From NCBI GenBank assembly GCA_021802825.1, contig JAJZRG010000007.1, positions 1-64,000 on the forward strand: a stretch of 64,000 nt of DNA, in the 5' to 3' direction. Position numbers and translations under genes: made by a program. A model generated the notes under the pieces. That model searched no databases. It saw only the letters and a program-made list of their open reading frames with translations, and had not been told where the DNA came from. Below, in pieces: positions 1 through 8,818 of this stretch. This DNA comes from Chloroflexota bacterium. Lineage in GTDB: Bacteria; Chloroflexota; Limnocylindria; Limnocylindrales; CSP1-4. The first letter of the stretch is position 1; the number at the start of each line of letters is the position of its first letter.

Positions 1-344
1 GGCGACGAGAGGTGGAAGAACGAGAGCGCGTTGCTCTGGACGATCTGGCCCAGGTTGATCACGCGCCGCAGGTCCGCGCCGGTGGGCGTCGGCTCGACGG
101 CCATGATGTCGTCGACGGCCTTGCTGCTCGCGATCAGGTGGCTGACCGGGCAGATGCCGCAGATGCGGGCCATGAGGGCGGGCATCTCGTGGACCGGGCG
201 GCCCTGGGTGATCCGCTCGAAGCCCCGGAACTGGGTGACGTGGAAGTGCGCGTCCACGACCTCGCCGTGGTCGTCCACCTGAATGGTGATCTTGGAGTGG
301 CCCTCGATCCGGGTGACCGGGTCGATGACGATCGTCTGGCTCAT
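1..344 (-). CDS. hoxH: [NiFe] hydrogenase large subunit HoxH (N-terminal part, cut by window edge)
   Basis: First 114 codons of the catalytic subunit of an NAD-linked bidirectional hydrogenase. The protein opens with [16 protein letters not shown], the usual start of this family. The N-terminal nickel-binding motif [10 protein letters not shown] is at residues 60-69, so both N-terminal Ni/Fe cysteines (C62, C65) are present. The C-terminal DPCxxC motif lies outside the window. It is the last gene of the hoxEFUYH unit and starts 14 bp after the hoxY stop. Family and operon context agree, so the call is firm. Only completeness of the gene is unknown. Confidence 0.93.
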   Translation of the reverse strand, partial: MSQTIVIDPVTRIEGHSKITIQVDDHGEVVDAHFHVTQFRGFERITQGRPVHEMPALMARICGICPVSHLIASSKAVDDIMAVEPTPTGADLRRVINLGQIVQSNALSFFHLSS

Positions 345-358
345 GGGTGTCGGCCTCC

Positions 359-889
359 TCAGCGCCCGAACCGGGCGCCAGCGACCTCGGGGGTCCGGCC
401 GGCCAGCAGGTCGTCGAGCAGGGTGTAGATCAGGTCTGCGTGCGGCGGGCAGCCCGGCAGGAACACGTCCACGTCCACGAACCGGTTGATCGGCTGCGAG
501 GTGGGCAGGAGCCTCGGGATGATCCGGTCGGGGATGCCCTTGTTGATGTCCGCGTTCTCGATGTAGGCGCACTCGAGGAGCGGCTGCACCCCGATCGGGT
601 TCCGCATCCCGGGCACGTTGGAGGTCACGGCGCAGTCGCCGAAGGCGACGAGCACCTTGGTCCGCTCGCGGACCTTGAAGATCCGCTCGAGGTCGTCCTC
701 GGACGAGACGGACCCCTCGACGAGGCACACGTCCACGTCCTCGGGGAACTCCTTGACGTCCACGAGCGGCCCGTAGACGAGGTCGGCACGGCCGAAGATG
801 TCGAGCAGCCGCTCGTCGAGGTCGACGAGGCTCATGTGGCAGCCCGAGCACCCGTCGAGCCAGACAGTGGCGACACGCGGCTTGCTCAC
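359..889 (-). CDS. hoxY: NAD-reducing hydrogenase small subunit HoxY
   Basis: A 176-residue small subunit that carries the proximal [4Fe-4S] cluster and passes electrons between the Ni-Fe site of HoxH and HoxU/HoxF. The N-terminal C14-S-G-C17 motif (in [12 protein letters not shown]), a later GDC in [11 protein letters not shown] and the PGCPP motif near residue 150 supply the cluster ligands. The length is normal for HoxY, which is much shorter than uptake-type small subunits and has no Tat signal. I chose the GTG at 889 because it overlaps the hoxU stop as GTGA and because homology to the family begins there. Confidence 0.93.
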   Translation of the reverse strand: MSKPRVATVWLDGCSGCHMSLVDLDERLLDIFGRADLVYGPLVDVKEFPEDVDVCLVEGSVSSEDDLERIFKVRERTKVLVAFGDCAVTSNVPGMRNPIGVQPLLECAYIENADINKGIPDRIIPRLLPTSQPINRFVDVDVFLPGCPPHADLIYTLLDDLLAGRTPEVAGARFGR

Positions 890-1602
890 AGCCCTCGCTC
901 CTCCTGGTGGACCCGCAGCCAGGGAAGGAACGGGCGCTTCGTCTTGGAGCCCGACGCGACGGGCCGACCCTTCTCGAACAGGGCGCCGGTGGGGCACACC
1001 TGGACGCACTTGCCGCAGCTGGTGCACGTGGGCGACTCGCCCCACGGGATGCCCATGTCGGTCTGGACGCGGGTCTCGAGGCCGCGGTGCATCACGTCCC
1101 AGGTGTGGGCACCCTCGATCTCGTCGCAGGCGCGCACGCAGCGCAGGCACAGGATGCACCGGTTGTGGTCGATCGCGAACAGCCTGTGGCTGGCGTCGAT
1201 GCCAACCGCCGGGCTGATCCGCGGCAGGTCGAAGTGGGTCACGCGAAGCTCGTCGGCGAGGTCCTGGAGCTCGCAGTGGTTGTTGGCGACGCACACCGAG
1301 CACACGTGGTTGCGCTCCAGGAAGATCATCTCAGTCGCCGCGCGCCGGTGGTCCTCGAGCTTCTCGCTGTGGGCCGTGACGTGCATGCCCTCCGCGATCT
1401 GCGTGACGCAGGCCGCGGCGAGCTTGGGCGAGCCCTCGATCTCCACGACGCACAGGCGGCAGGCGCCCCGGTCGTGGAGGCCGGGCAGGTGGCACAGGCC
1501 CGGGATGTCGATCCCGTTCTCCTCGGCCACCTCCATGATCGTCTGGCCCTCGTTGCCGGCCACGTCGCGGCCGTCGATGGTCAGCGTGTGGACCGTGCTC
1601 AT
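886..1602 (-). CDS. hoxU: Diaphorase iron-sulfur subunit HoxU
   Basis: A 238-residue protein homologous to the N-terminal part of NuoG. It links the HoxEF diaphorase to the HoxYH hydrogenase. A plant-type [2Fe-2S] domain has C37, C48, C51 and C65. A His-Cys3 motif follows (H99, C101, C104, C110). Two ferredoxin-type CxxCxxCxxxC motifs then bind two [4Fe-4S] clusters (C149/C152/C155/C159 and C193/C196/C199/C203). All expected ligands are present, which argues for a working protein. The ATG at 1602 overlaps the hoxF stop as ATGA, so translation is probably coupled. Confidence 0.94.
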   Translation of the reverse strand: MSTVHTLTIDGRDVAGNEGQTIMEVAEENGIDIPGLCHLPGLHDRGACRLCVVEIEGSPKLAAACVTQIAEGMHVTAHSEKLEDHRRAATEMIFLERNHVCSVCVANNHCELQDLADELRVTHFDLPRISPAVGIDASHRLFAIDHNRCILCLRCVRACDEIEGAHTWDVMHRGLETRVQTDMGIPWGESPTCTSCGKCVQVCPTGALFEKGRPVASGSKTKRPFLPWLRVHQEERGL

Positions 1603-3260
1603 GCCGGCACCTCCGCGTGCTGCGCAAGGGCCTCGATCTCGCAGACGCCGGCTGGGCACCGCCGTTCCAGGATGTGGGCCATGTACTCGTCCCGGAAGTA
1701 GCGGAGGGTTGAGAAGACCGGATTGGGGGCGCCCTGGCCGAGGCCGCACAGGCTCATCCGCTGGACGACGCCGGCGAGGCGCTCCAGCTGGGCGAGGTCG
1801 ATCAGGTCCGCCTTGCCGCGCGTGATCTTGTCGAGCAGCATCCACATCTGGGTGGTGCCGACCCTGCACGGGACACACTTGCCGCACGACTCGTCGCGGC
1901 AGAAGTCCATGAAGTACTTGGCCACGTCCACCATGCACGACGTGTCGTCCATGACGATCAGGCCGCCCGAGCCCATGAACGAGCCGACCTCGATCAACGC
2001 CTCGTAGGTCATCGGCATGTCGAGGAACTGGGCCGGGATGCAGCCGCCGGACGGGCCGCCGGTCTGGACGGCCTTGAACAGGCGGCCGTCGACGATGCCG
2101 CCGCCGATGTCGTACACGATCTCACGCAGCGACATGCCCATCGGCACTTCGACGAGGCCCGTGTTCACGATGCGGCCGGCGAGCGCGAACACCTTGGTGC
2201 CCTTGCTCTTGCCCGAGCCCAGGCCCGCGTACCACTCGCTGCCGTTGCGCAGGATGGCCGGCACGTTGGCGAGGCTCTCGACGTTGTTGATCAGCGTCGG
2301 GCAGCCGTTGAGGCCCTCGACGGCCGGATACGGCGGGCGGGGACGCGGGGTGCCGCGCTTGCCCTCGACCGACGCGATGAGCGCCGTCTCCTCGCCGCAC
2401 ACGAAGGCGCCGGCGCCGAGGCGGATCTGGACGTCGAAGGCGAACGAGGTGTTGGCGATCCCCTGGCCCAGGAAGCCGGCCTTCTGCGCCTGCCGGATCG
2501 CCCCCCGAAGCCTCGCCACCGCGAGCGGGTACTCCGCTCGGCAGTAGATGTAGCCCTCGGTGGCGTGGACCGCGAAGGCGGCGATGGCCATCCCCTCGAG
2601 GACGCGGAACGGGTCGCTCTCGAGGACCGAGCGGTCCATGAACGCGCCCGGGTCGCCCTCGTCGGCGTTGCAGATGACGTACTTCTGGGTGCCGGCCGCC
2701 TTGGCGACCGTGGTCCACTTCAGGCCGGTCGGATAGCCGGCCCCGCCGCGGCCGCGGAGCCCGCTCCTAGTGATCTCCTCGCGCACCTGCGTCGAGGTCA
2801 TCTCCGCGAGGACGCGCCCAAGGGCCTCGTAGCCACCGCGCGCGACGTAGTCGTCGAGGCTCTCGGGGTCGATCTCGCCGAAGTTCTCGGTGACGACCCG
2901 GACCTGGTGCTCGAAGAAGGGGCCCAGCGGCAGGCGGGCCGACGCATCGGTCACCTTGTCGAGCGCCTGCACGATCGGCTCGAGGTTGTCGAGCGTGACG
3001 GCGCTGAACAACTCACCAGTCTGCGGGATCTTGACCAGCGGCCCGGCGGCGCACAGGCCCATGCAGCCCACGCGCTTGACCGCGACGTCGCTCATGCCCG
3101 CGTCGGCGGTCGCCTCGGCCAGCCGGACCGTGATTTCGTGCGCCTGGAGCGACATGCAGCTGGCGGCCTCGCACACGTACGCGCTGGCGCGCACGGGGCC
3201 GTCGTGGATCTCCTGATTCGGGCGGCGGATCGGGCGCGCCGCGTTGTTGGGCTCGCTCAC
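1599..3260 (-). CDS. hoxF: Diaphorase NADH/FMN-binding subunit HoxF
   Basis: A 553-residue NuoF-type subunit that exchanges electrons with NAD(H) through FMN. An N-terminal thioredoxin-like [2Fe-2S] domain has C30, C35, C66 and C70. This NuoE-like extension separates HoxF from plain NuoF. The NADH-binding glycine loop [13 protein letters not shown] spans about 170-182, followed by the FMN-binding [13 protein letters not shown] segment. The C-terminal region has [10 protein letters not shown] plus a later cysteine for the [4Fe-4S] cluster. It starts at a GTG overlapping the hoxE stop (GTGA). A stand-alone formate dehydrogenase or complex I module is excluded by the adjacent hoxY and hoxH. Confidence 0.94.
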   Translation of the reverse strand: MSEPNNAARPIRRPNQEIHDGPVRASAYVCEAASCMSLQAHEITVRLAEATADAGMSDVAVKRVGCMGLCAAGPLVKIPQTGELFSAVTLDNLEPIVQALDKVTDASARLPLGPFFEHQVRVVTENFGEIDPESLDDYVARGGYEALGRVLAEMTSTQVREEITRSGLRGRGGAGYPTGLKWTTVAKAAGTQKYVICNADEGDPGAFMDRSVLESDPFRVLEGMAIAAFAVHATEGYIYCRAEYPLAVARLRGAIRQAQKAGFLGQGIANTSFAFDVQIRLGAGAFVCGEETALIASVEGKRGTPRPRPPYPAVEGLNGCPTLINNVESLANVPAILRNGSEWYAGLGSGKSKGTKVFALAGRIVNTGLVEVPMGMSLREIVYDIGGGIVDGRLFKAVQTGGPSGGCIPAQFLDMPMTYEALIEVGSFMGSGGLIVMDDTSCMVDVAKYFMDFCRDESCGKCVPCRVGTTQMWMLLDKITRGKADLIDLAQLERLAGVVQRMSLCGLGQGAPNPVFSTLRYFRDEYMAHILERRCPAGVCEIEALAQHAEVPA

Positions 3261-3748
3261 ATCGCCTCCAGTCGGGCGATCAGCTCGCCCGCCTTGACCT
3301 TGCCGGCCACCTCACCGTCCACGATGACCGCCGGGGCGAGGCTGCACGCGCCGAGGCACCGGGCGGTCAGGACCGACACCTTGTTGTCCGGGGTGGTCTG
3401 CTTGGGCCTGACGCCCAGCTCTCGCTCCAGCCCCGCGAGGATGTCCTTGGCGCCGTTGATGTAGCAGGCGGTGCCAGTGCAGACCACGCAGGTGTGCTCG
3501 CCCTGCGGCTTGAGCGTGAAGAACGAGTAGAAGGTCGCCACGCCGTAGACGCGCGAGTGAGGCACGCCCAGCGTGTCGCCCACGAACAGGAGCGCGTTCT
3601 CGTCCAGGTAGCCGAAGGCCTCCTGAGCCGAGTGGAGGGCCTCGATCAGCGCGGCGGGTCGGTTGCCCATGCGGCGCATGCGCGTCTCGACGATCTTCCA
3701 GCGCTTGTCATCGCTCGGTGGCGACGGCTTCCTGTACAGGGCGGGCAT
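3257..3748 (-). CDS. hoxE: Diaphorase [2Fe-2S] subunit HoxE
   Basis: A 163-residue NuoE-type protein, first gene of the hoxEFUYH unit. A helical N-terminal bundle is followed by a thioredoxin-like [2Fe-2S] domain with CTGTAC (C-x4-C) and CLGAC (C-x3-C), the four ligands expected. An open frame continues upstream, but the ATG at 3748 has a GGAGGG ribosome-binding site five bases before it, and the family match (MPALYRKPS then the helical domain) begins there. HoxE is typical of the five-subunit group 3d enzymes and may help dock an alternative electron carrier. Confidence 0.93.
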   Translation of the reverse strand: MPALYRKPSPPSDDKRWKIVETRMRRMGNRPAALIEALHSAQEAFGYLDENALLFVGDTLGVPHSRVYGVATFYSFFTLKPQGEHTCVVCTGTACYINGAKDILAGLERELGVRPKQTTPDNKVSVLTARCLGACSLAPAVIVDGEVAGKVKAGELIARLEAM

Positions 3749-3973
3749 GCGATCCCTCCATGCGGGATGCGGACTGGCGCCGGGGGCGCGGGCGCGAGAG
3801 AGCCTGGTTGCGGGACCCGACGGGCCCACTGCTCACGGTACGGGAGGAGGGCGCACGCGACGCCTGCCGCGCGACCCCATGGCACGGTTGCGGTTCCATG
3901 GGGGTCCCGGGCCGGACGGGCCCTCGCGACGGGACGATCGGACCGGGGAGGGCCGCGGCCCCCTGTGCCCGCC

Positions 3974-4315
3974 TCAGCGGGGCGGGCGGCGGGGCGGGTC
4001 GTTCCAGGCGGACCAGTAGTCGTCCCACGTGGGCGAGTGGTCGTAGCCCGGCTTCGCCGTCGGGCGGTGCGGGCGAGTCGGTTGTGAGGAGGCATCGCGC
4101 TCCTGGCTCGCCGCCCCCATCGTTGGCTTCACCCAAAGCAGTTGGTCGCGTGCCTCGTTGAGGGCCGCCATCTCGGCGGTCGTGTCGCTGGCGGCGACGT
4201 CGGGGTGGATCTCGAGAGCGCGGCGCCGATACGCGCGGCGGATCTCCGAGCGGGTGGCGCCCGGCTCGACGCCGAGCACGGCATGGGCGTCGGCGGGCCG
4301 ACGGCTGGGTTGCAT
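3974..4315 (-). CDS. Short J-domain (DnaJ-like) protein
   Basis: A 113-residue protein whose residues about 9-62 form a J domain: DAHAVLGVEPGATRSEIRRA, then a helix with the diagnostic H-P-D tripeptide (LEIHPDV). J domains stimulate the ATPase of Hsp70 (DnaK). There is no Gly/Phe linker, zinc domain or C-terminal substrate domain, so this is a class III J protein of unknown client. The C-terminal half is short, Pro/Arg-rich and ends in a tryptophan-rich WDDYWSAWNDPP segment. It stands alone between the hox unit and a divergent gene, so context gives no clue to its partner. Confidence 0.72.
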   Translation of the reverse strand: MQPSRRPADAHAVLGVEPGATRSEIRRAYRRRALEIHPDVAASDTTAEMAALNEARDQLLWVKPTMGAASQERDASSQPTRPHRPTAKPGYDHSPTWDDYWSAWNDPPRRPPR

Positions 4316-4413
4316 GGCGCTACGGTGCGCGCCGGACCCGGTTCGGTCAACGGCTGGCCAGTCGGTACGCTGGCGGGGAGACGCGGGGTTCGGGCGGATC
4401 GGCAGGAGGTGGC

Positions 4414-5508
4414 GTGCAGGGCGAGCGAGGGGCCGACGGTGGGTACGCTGGCGGGCAGCGGGATGAGCTGCCCTGGCCCGGCGACGCCCCGCTCTTCGCC
4501 TCGGGCACGGATGCGCTCGCGGCCCTCCTGCGCTGGGGCGTCGCCGAACGCGGCTGGTCGCGCGTCTGGCTGCCGAGCTACTACTGCCCCGACGTCCCCG
4601 CCGCCCTCCGCGCGTTCCCGACGGGCGTGGACGTCCTCGCCTACCCCGACAGCGACCTCGGGGCGCCGACGAAGCTCTCCGCGGTGCCGGCCGCGGCGGG
4701 CGACGTCGTCGTCGTCGCGAACCAGCTCGGCCTGCGGCGGCCACCGATGACGGGCCGCCTCGCGAGCGCCGGGGCCGTCCTCGTGGAGGACCACTCGCAC
4801 GACCTCGGGTCGAGGTGGGCCTTCGGCAGCTCCGCCAACTACGCCTTCGCGTCGCTGCGCAAGACCCTCCCGATCCCCGACGGCGGCGTCGTCTGGTCAC
4901 CGGGAGGGCTCGGCCTACCCCCGGGACCGACACTGGCGGGCGGCGGCCTGACAGCGGGCCCCCTGGCGAGCGCGATCGAGGGTCGGGCACGCCGCCCCGA
5001 CACGGGCGCCGAGGCGGGGCTCCGTCTGCGAGCCCTCGCCCGGGCCGCGTCGGCTGCCGCCCAGGCGCCCGCTGCGTCAGGCGCTTCCGAGGGGCCGGGA
5101 TCGCCGGCGCGGCGCGGCATCTCGCCCGTGTCGAGGGCGCTCGTGCCCCAGATGCCGGTCCGGGCCTGGCGCGAGCGGCGACGGAAGAACCTCGAGACGC
5201 TCGCGGCGGCCATGGGAACGCCGCGCCACGCGACGGTCCTGACGGCCCCCGAGGGCGGCGTGGCGTTCGCGCTCACGCTCGTGTTCGACACCACGCAGGC
5301 CAGGGTGAACGCCCAGCGCGCCCTCACGGCGCGCGCCGTGGTGCCGAGCATCCTGTGGCCGCTCGACCCCGCGCGCGACCAGGGCACCACCGAGGCGGAT
5401 GCCGACCTCTCGAGGCGGATCGTGTCCGTCCACGGCGACCAGCGATTCACTCAGGCCGACATGCTCGTCCTCGGGGGCATCCTCCGCGAGGCGCTCCGAG
5501 GGCTTTGA
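4414..5508 (+). CDS. DegT/DnrJ-like PLP-dependent aminotransferase-fold protein
   Basis: A 364-residue protein of the aspartate aminotransferase fold, closest in look to DegT/DnrJ/EryC1/StrS sugar aminotransferases. The N-terminal FASGTDALAALL matches the phosphate-binding GTxAL turn, VLVEDHSHDLGS supplies the cofactor-contacting acidic residue, and SLRKTLPIPDGG holds the likely Schiff-base lysine. The GTG at 4414 follows a strong AGGAGGT. No sugar nucleotide, polysaccharide or antibiotic genes lie nearby, so the substrate is open. The middle (about 165-235) is Ala/Arg/Pro-rich and poorly conserved. The function is inferred from fold motifs only. Confidence 0.6.
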   Translation: MQGERGADGGYAGGQRDELPWPGDAPLFASGTDALAALLRWGVAERGWSRVWLPSYYCPDVPAALRAFPTGVDVLAYPDSDLGAPTKLSAVPAAAGDVVVVANQLGLRRPPMTGRLASAGAVLVEDHSHDLGSRWAFGSSANYAFASLRKTLPIPDGGVVWSPGGLGLPPGPTLAGGGLTAGPLASAIEGRARRPDTGAEAGLRLRALARAASAAAQAPAASGASEGPGSPARRGISPVSRALVPQMPVRAWRERRRKNLETLAAAMGTPRHATVLTAPEGGVAFALTLVFDTTQARVNAQRALTARAVVPSILWPLDPARDQGTTEADADLSRRIVSVHGDQRFTQADMLVLGGILREALRGL

Positions 5509-5551
5509 GGCGCTGGCGGAAGAGGCCGGGGACGCCGGACCGCACGCAGCC

Positions 5552-6433
5552 CTACGCCCTGCCGTTGCCCCCGGTCGGCATCCGGCGCGCCTCGAGCCCA
5601 TGCTCGGCGGTCTCGCGGACCTCGAATCGAGGCTGGTCGTAGACGGCCGGGCCCTGCCGCACCTGCCCGCTGCCGAGGTCGAACCGCGACTGGTGCCACG
5701 GGCACTCGACGCAGCCGTCCACGATCGTGCCCTTGTCGAGCGGGCCGCCCATGTGCGAGCAGAGGGCGTGGAACGCGCTGACGGGCGACCCGTCCGCCGC
5801 CCGGTACAGCACGATCGCGTCGGACCCCGCCTTCGCCCTGACGAGCGTTCCGGCCGGGACCTCCGAGACGTCGAGCGATCGCCACTTCGTGCCCCTCGCC
5901 TCGAACGCGTGGCGGTCCACCTGGCTGCCGATCCCGTACGTGAGGTCACCGCCCACGTACGCCCCGGCCGTCATCACCCCGTAGCCCGCGTAGCCGAGTA
6001 GCCGGGCGAGCGGCCGCAACACCCGCGGCCCGAGCCGCAGCAGCCCGGACAGCAGGTAGACGGTCGCGCTCGCGGACATCAGCGTTGCGTGGACCGTCGC
6101 GTGCGTCCGCACCCGACCGTACGCGTCCACCGCGTCGGACGCCCCGGTCGCCGCCGACGCCACCATGCCCGCGATCCCGACCGCCACCGCCGCATCGGCC
6201 GCCGAGTCGCGCCCGGTCAGGTCGAACAGCGCTGCCAGCGTCATCGCGCCCACCGGGACGTCGGTCACGGCGGGATGGACCGGGTGGCCCAGCCACGTGC
6301 CATTGAGGACGTCCTTGATCGGGCGGCGGCCGCCCTCGTGAAGCAGCCGCGCGAGGATCCCCTGCGCCTGTTCGCCGAGTGGGCCGGCCCATCGCTCCTG
6401 ACGGTCGATCAGGGCGGCGACGTCACGATGCAT
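5552..6433 (-). CDS. DUF2231 membrane protein fused to a Rieske [2Fe-2S] domain
   Basis: A 293-residue fusion. The N-terminal part has a DUF2231-type motif (LGHPVHPAVTDVPVGA) followed by about four hydrophobic segments. The C-terminal 100 residues are a Rieske domain with C-S-H-M-G-G and C-P-W-H-Q-S-R-F-D, so all two Cys and two His cluster ligands are present. It resembles ferredoxin-like Rieske proteins of oxygenase systems tethered to the membrane. The partner is unknown and no oxygenase or cytochrome is adjacent. I chose the ATG at 6433 because GGGAG lies seven bases upstream. An in-frame ATG at 6451 is the alternative. It converges with the upstream PLP enzyme. Confidence 0.8.
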   Translation of the reverse strand: MHRDVAALIDRQERWAGPLGEQAQGILARLLHEGGRRPIKDVLNGTWLGHPVHPAVTDVPVGAMTLAALFDLTGRDSAADAAVAVGIAGMVASAATGASDAVDAYGRVRTHATVHATLMSASATVYLLSGLLRLGPRVLRPLARLLGYAGYGVMTAGAYVGGDLTYGIGSQVDRHAFEARGTKWRSLDVSEVPAGTLVRAKAGSDAIVLYRAADGSPVSAFHALCSHMGGPLDKGTIVDGCVECPWHQSRFDLGSGQVRQGPAVYDQPRFEVRETAEHGLEARRMPTGGNGRA

Positions 6434-6572
6434 GCGTTCACTCCCGAGCATCCCCCATCGTCCCGCGGACCATAGCCGCGACGGCGATACGAGGATGGAG
6501 GGTTCGCCGGGCACCTCGTGGCGGTTTCGTCGCAGGCGGCGCCTGAGGCCCTGATGCGCCGGGCGGAACCGG

Positions 6573-6770
6573 CTACATCGACGGGGTGAAGTCCTTGGCG
6601 AGGAACGTCTCGGGGTCGTCGCCGAACTCGAGGAAGCAGCCCTTGCCGCAGAACACGTACTGGCGGCCCTCGTAGGTGCGAACGAGGCCCTTCGCGGTGG
6701 CCTGCGCCACGTCCACGGTCATGCCGCAGACGGGATCCTCGTTCGGGGCGATGGTGCGATGCTCGGCCAT
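6573..6770 (-). CDS. YHS-domain metal-binding protein
   Basis: A 65-residue protein made almost entirely of one YHS domain: DPVCGMTVDVAQA, then YVFCGKGCFLEF, giving the usual cysteine set. YHS domains often occur at the ends of copper and other heavy-metal P-type ATPases or as small stand-alone proteins next to them, and are thought to bind metal. The ATG at 6770 has GGAGA before it. The reading frame stays open upstream and contains a stretch resembling the end of such an ATPase (see the pseudogene entry). The protein here is probably a stand-alone metal-handling protein. Confidence 0.78.
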   Translation of the reverse strand: MAEHRTIAPNEDPVCGMTVDVAQATAKGLVRTYEGRQYVFCGKGCFLEFGDDPETFLAKDFTPSM

Positions 6771-6854
6771 CTCGTCTCCTTGCGTTGCGGTGGATGGGTC
6801 AGGACCGTCTAGGGGCGACGGCGCGGTGCCCGGCAGTCGCGGTCTTCTGCTGCC

Positions 6855-6950
6855 GCACACGCGGCAGCGGCGGAGGTGCAGCGCGTTCGACACGACGGCG
6901 ACCTCGGTCGAGACCGTCTCCTTCTCGGTCGAGGCAGTCATGATAGGCTT
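6855..6950 (-). pseudogene. Possible remnant of a P1B-type ATPase C-terminus
   Basis: Upstream of and in frame with the YHS gene, this stretch encodes KPIMTAST...STEVAVVSNALHLRR. The last 14 residues resemble the conserved end of copper-type P1B ATPases, where a hydrophobic helix finishes in SSVAVVSNALRLRR. Nothing else of the ATPase is present. Since YHS domains accompany such ATPases, a decayed or deleted transporter is plausible. The match is short and could be chance, and a small real ORF starting at the ATG near 6941 is the alternative. Confidence 0.3.
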
Positions 6951-6954
6951 GATG

Positions 6955-6971
6955 ATACTCCTGGTGAGTAT
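6955..6971. promoter_or_regulatory. 17-bp inverted repeat, possible metalloregulator operator
   Basis: ATACTC-CTGGT-GAGTAT, a perfect 6-bp inverted repeat around a 5-bp centre. Its layout recalls operators of CsoR-type copper regulators (ATACCC...GGGTAT), and it lies upstream of the YHS gene. No csoR-like gene is in the window, so the role is only a suggestion. Confidence 0.3.
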
Positions 6972-6977
6972 GGCTGC

Positions 6978-7013
6978 AGGTGTGTCCAAGGAGGGAGGTG
7001 TGTCCAAGGAGGG
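6978..7013. repeat. Two tandem 18-bp repeats
   Basis: AGGTGTGTCCAAGGAGGG occurs twice head to tail with no mismatch. It lies in the non-coding stretch 6771-7264, which otherwise holds the inverted repeat and the possible ATPase remnant. At 7096-7110 a TATCCT box sits six bases before an ATG that opens a 27-codon frame of no known kind. Confidence 0.7.
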
Positions 7014-7264
7014 CCCTCGCGGTCGCCCGTCAGCCGGGGCCCCGGCGGGGTCGACGCCCAGGCTCGGCGCGACCTGCACCTGGCGGCCGGGCGGCGGCTA
7101 TCCTTGGCGCATGAAGCTGACCGAGTCGATGAACGCGTCGCCCTGCGGGCCCGCGTCGCTGGTGGTGGCGGCCAGCGACGGGCATGGTTGCTGACCGGGC
7201 CGTTCTCGAGGCGGGCGATCGCCCCCTGTAGCCGCACCCGTTTCACCGGGTCGGTGGCGCGCCC

Positions 7265-8533
7265 ATGACCATGGACGCCTGGATTGCCGCGGCGGTCTTC
7301 GTCACCGCATACGTCCTGATCGCGCTTGAGCGCTGGGACCGGACGATCGTCGCCATGATCGGCGGCCTCCTGATGGTGGTCCTCGGGATCATCGACCAGC
7401 ACGAGGCCTTCGCCGCGATCGACCTCAACGTCATCTTCCTGCTGGCCGGGATGATGGTGATCGCGTCGATCCTGGCGCGGACCGGGTTCTTCGACTGGCT
7501 GGCGATTCGGTCGGTGATCCTGTCGGGGGGTCATCCGATGCGGCTCCTGCTCATCCTCGCCACGGTCACGGCGGTGCTCTCGGCGTTCCTCGACAACGTG
7601 ACCACCGTCGTGCTGATGACGCCGGTCACGCTGTCGGTCGCCCGCCGCCTTGGCGTGTCGCCGGTGCCCTACCTGATCTCGTCGATCCTGGCCTCGAATA
7701 TCGGGGGCACGGCGACGCTGATCGGCGACCCGCCGAACATCCTCATCGGGTCGGCTGCCGGCCTCGGCTTCGGCGAGTTCCTGGCCAACCTCGGTCCGGT
7801 AACCGTGCTGGTGTTCATCGCGTTCGTTGTCATCGTCCGCGTCGCGTTCCGCGACCTCCAGGTGCCTGACGAGCGGCGGGAGGCTGCCCTCGAGCGGGGC
7901 GAGGAGAACGCGATCAGGGACAGGCCGCTGCTGGTCAAGTCGCTCGTGGTCGCGGGTGCCACGATCTTCGGCTTCCTCATCCACTCGGCCGTGGGCGTGG
8001 AGCCCGCCACCGTCGCCCTGCTCGGCGCGATGGTGCTCATGCTCATCGCCGGTCTCGACGCGCACAAGACCTTGCGTGAGATCGAGTGGTCCACGCTGTT
8101 CTTCTTCGTGGGCCTGTTCATCCTCGTGGAGGCCATCGTACAGGTGGGCGTGGTGGGCGGCATCGCCGACGCGCTGGCGAATGCGACCCAGGGTCAGGCG
8201 GCCCTCGCCACGATCGGCATGTTGTGGTTCTCCGCCATCGCGTCCGCCATCGTCGACAACATCCCGTACACGGCGACCGCGATCCCGGTCGTCCAGCGGC
8301 TGGCCGAGACCGGCATGGCCGCCGAGCCCCTCTGGTGGGCGCTGGCGCTCGGGGCATGCCTCGGCGGGAACCTCACGATCCTCGGCGCTTCGGCCAACGT
8401 GGTGGTCTCCAACGTGGCGCTGCGCGCGGGCAACCCAATCCGGTTCGTCGAGTTCTTCCGCTACGGGGCGGTGGTGGTCCTCGCGTCGATGGTGATCTCC
8501 ACCGGATACCTGTGGGTCCGCTACCTGGCCTGA
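7265..8533 (+). CDS. ArsB/NhaD-superfamily ion permease (SLC13/P-protein-like)
   Basis: A 422-residue integral membrane protein with about eleven hydrophobic segments. Two repeated signature regions are visible: FLDNVTTVVLMTPVT...ASNIGGTATLIGDPPN and IVDNIPYTATAIP...GGNLTILGASANVV. These D-N-x-T/P-T and GG-T/N-x-T/L-x-G-x-x-x-N repeats are the inverted-repeat core of the ion transporter superfamily containing ArsB, NhaD and the mammalian P protein. The substrate could be arsenite, sodium/proton or a carboxylate. No ArsR or ArsA gene is near, so arsenic resistance is not supported by context. Confidence 0.82.
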   Translation: MTMDAWIAAAVFVTAYVLIALERWDRTIVAMIGGLLMVVLGIIDQHEAFAAIDLNVIFLLAGMMVIASILARTGFFDWLAIRSVILSGGHPMRLLLILATVTAVLSAFLDNVTTVVLMTPVTLSVARRLGVSPVPYLISSILASNIGGTATLIGDPPNILIGSAAGLGFGEFLANLGPVTVLVFIAFVVIVRVAFRDLQVPDERREAALERGEENAIRDRPLLVKSLVVAGATIFGFLIHSAVGVEPATVALLGAMVLMLIAGLDAHKTLREIEWSTLFFFVGLFILVEAIVQVGVVGGIADALANATQGQAALATIGMLWFSAIASAIVDNIPYTATAIPVVQRLAETGMAAEPLWWALALGACLGGNLTILGASANVVVSNVALRAGNPIRFVEFFRYGAVVVLASMVISTGYLWVRYLA

Positions 8534-8596
8534 TCGATGAGCGCCCCGCCTTCAGCACCGAGATCGACAGGGCGAGCGTTCCGGAGGGGCGTGAGG

Positions 8597-8672
8597 TGGC
8601 GCCCCCGGCAGGAATCGAACCTGCGCCCAACCGCTTAGAAGGCGGCCGCTCTATCCGCTGAGCTACGGGGGC
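8597..8672 (-). tRNA. tRNA-Arg (anticodon TCT), CCA encoded
   Basis: Folds into a full cloverleaf: acceptor GCCCCCG/CGGGGGC, D stem GCTC/GAGC, anticodon stem GCCGC/GCGGT with loop CTTCTAA, T stem GCAGG/CCTGC with loop TTCGATT. The loop centre reads TCT, for AGA codons that should be rare in this GC-rich genome. The discriminator base is G and CCA is encoded at 8597-8599. Confidence 0.96.
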
Positions 8673-8818
8673 GGACCGCGCGAGTCTAGCGCGCCCGGAT
8701 ACCGCGGCCCGGTGCCGCGTTCCCGCGCTCGGTGTCGTGAAGGCCCGACGCCCGGGCGGCAGGCCGACGGGCGCATCGCCCGCTCTGGCCATCCGCCCGC
8801 GGCGGTGCGTGCCGACGC

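Noticed and set aside
7265..8533. Naming the permease arsB
   Set aside because: The fold fits ArsB, NhaD and P-protein relatives equally, and no arsR, arsA or arsC is adjacent.
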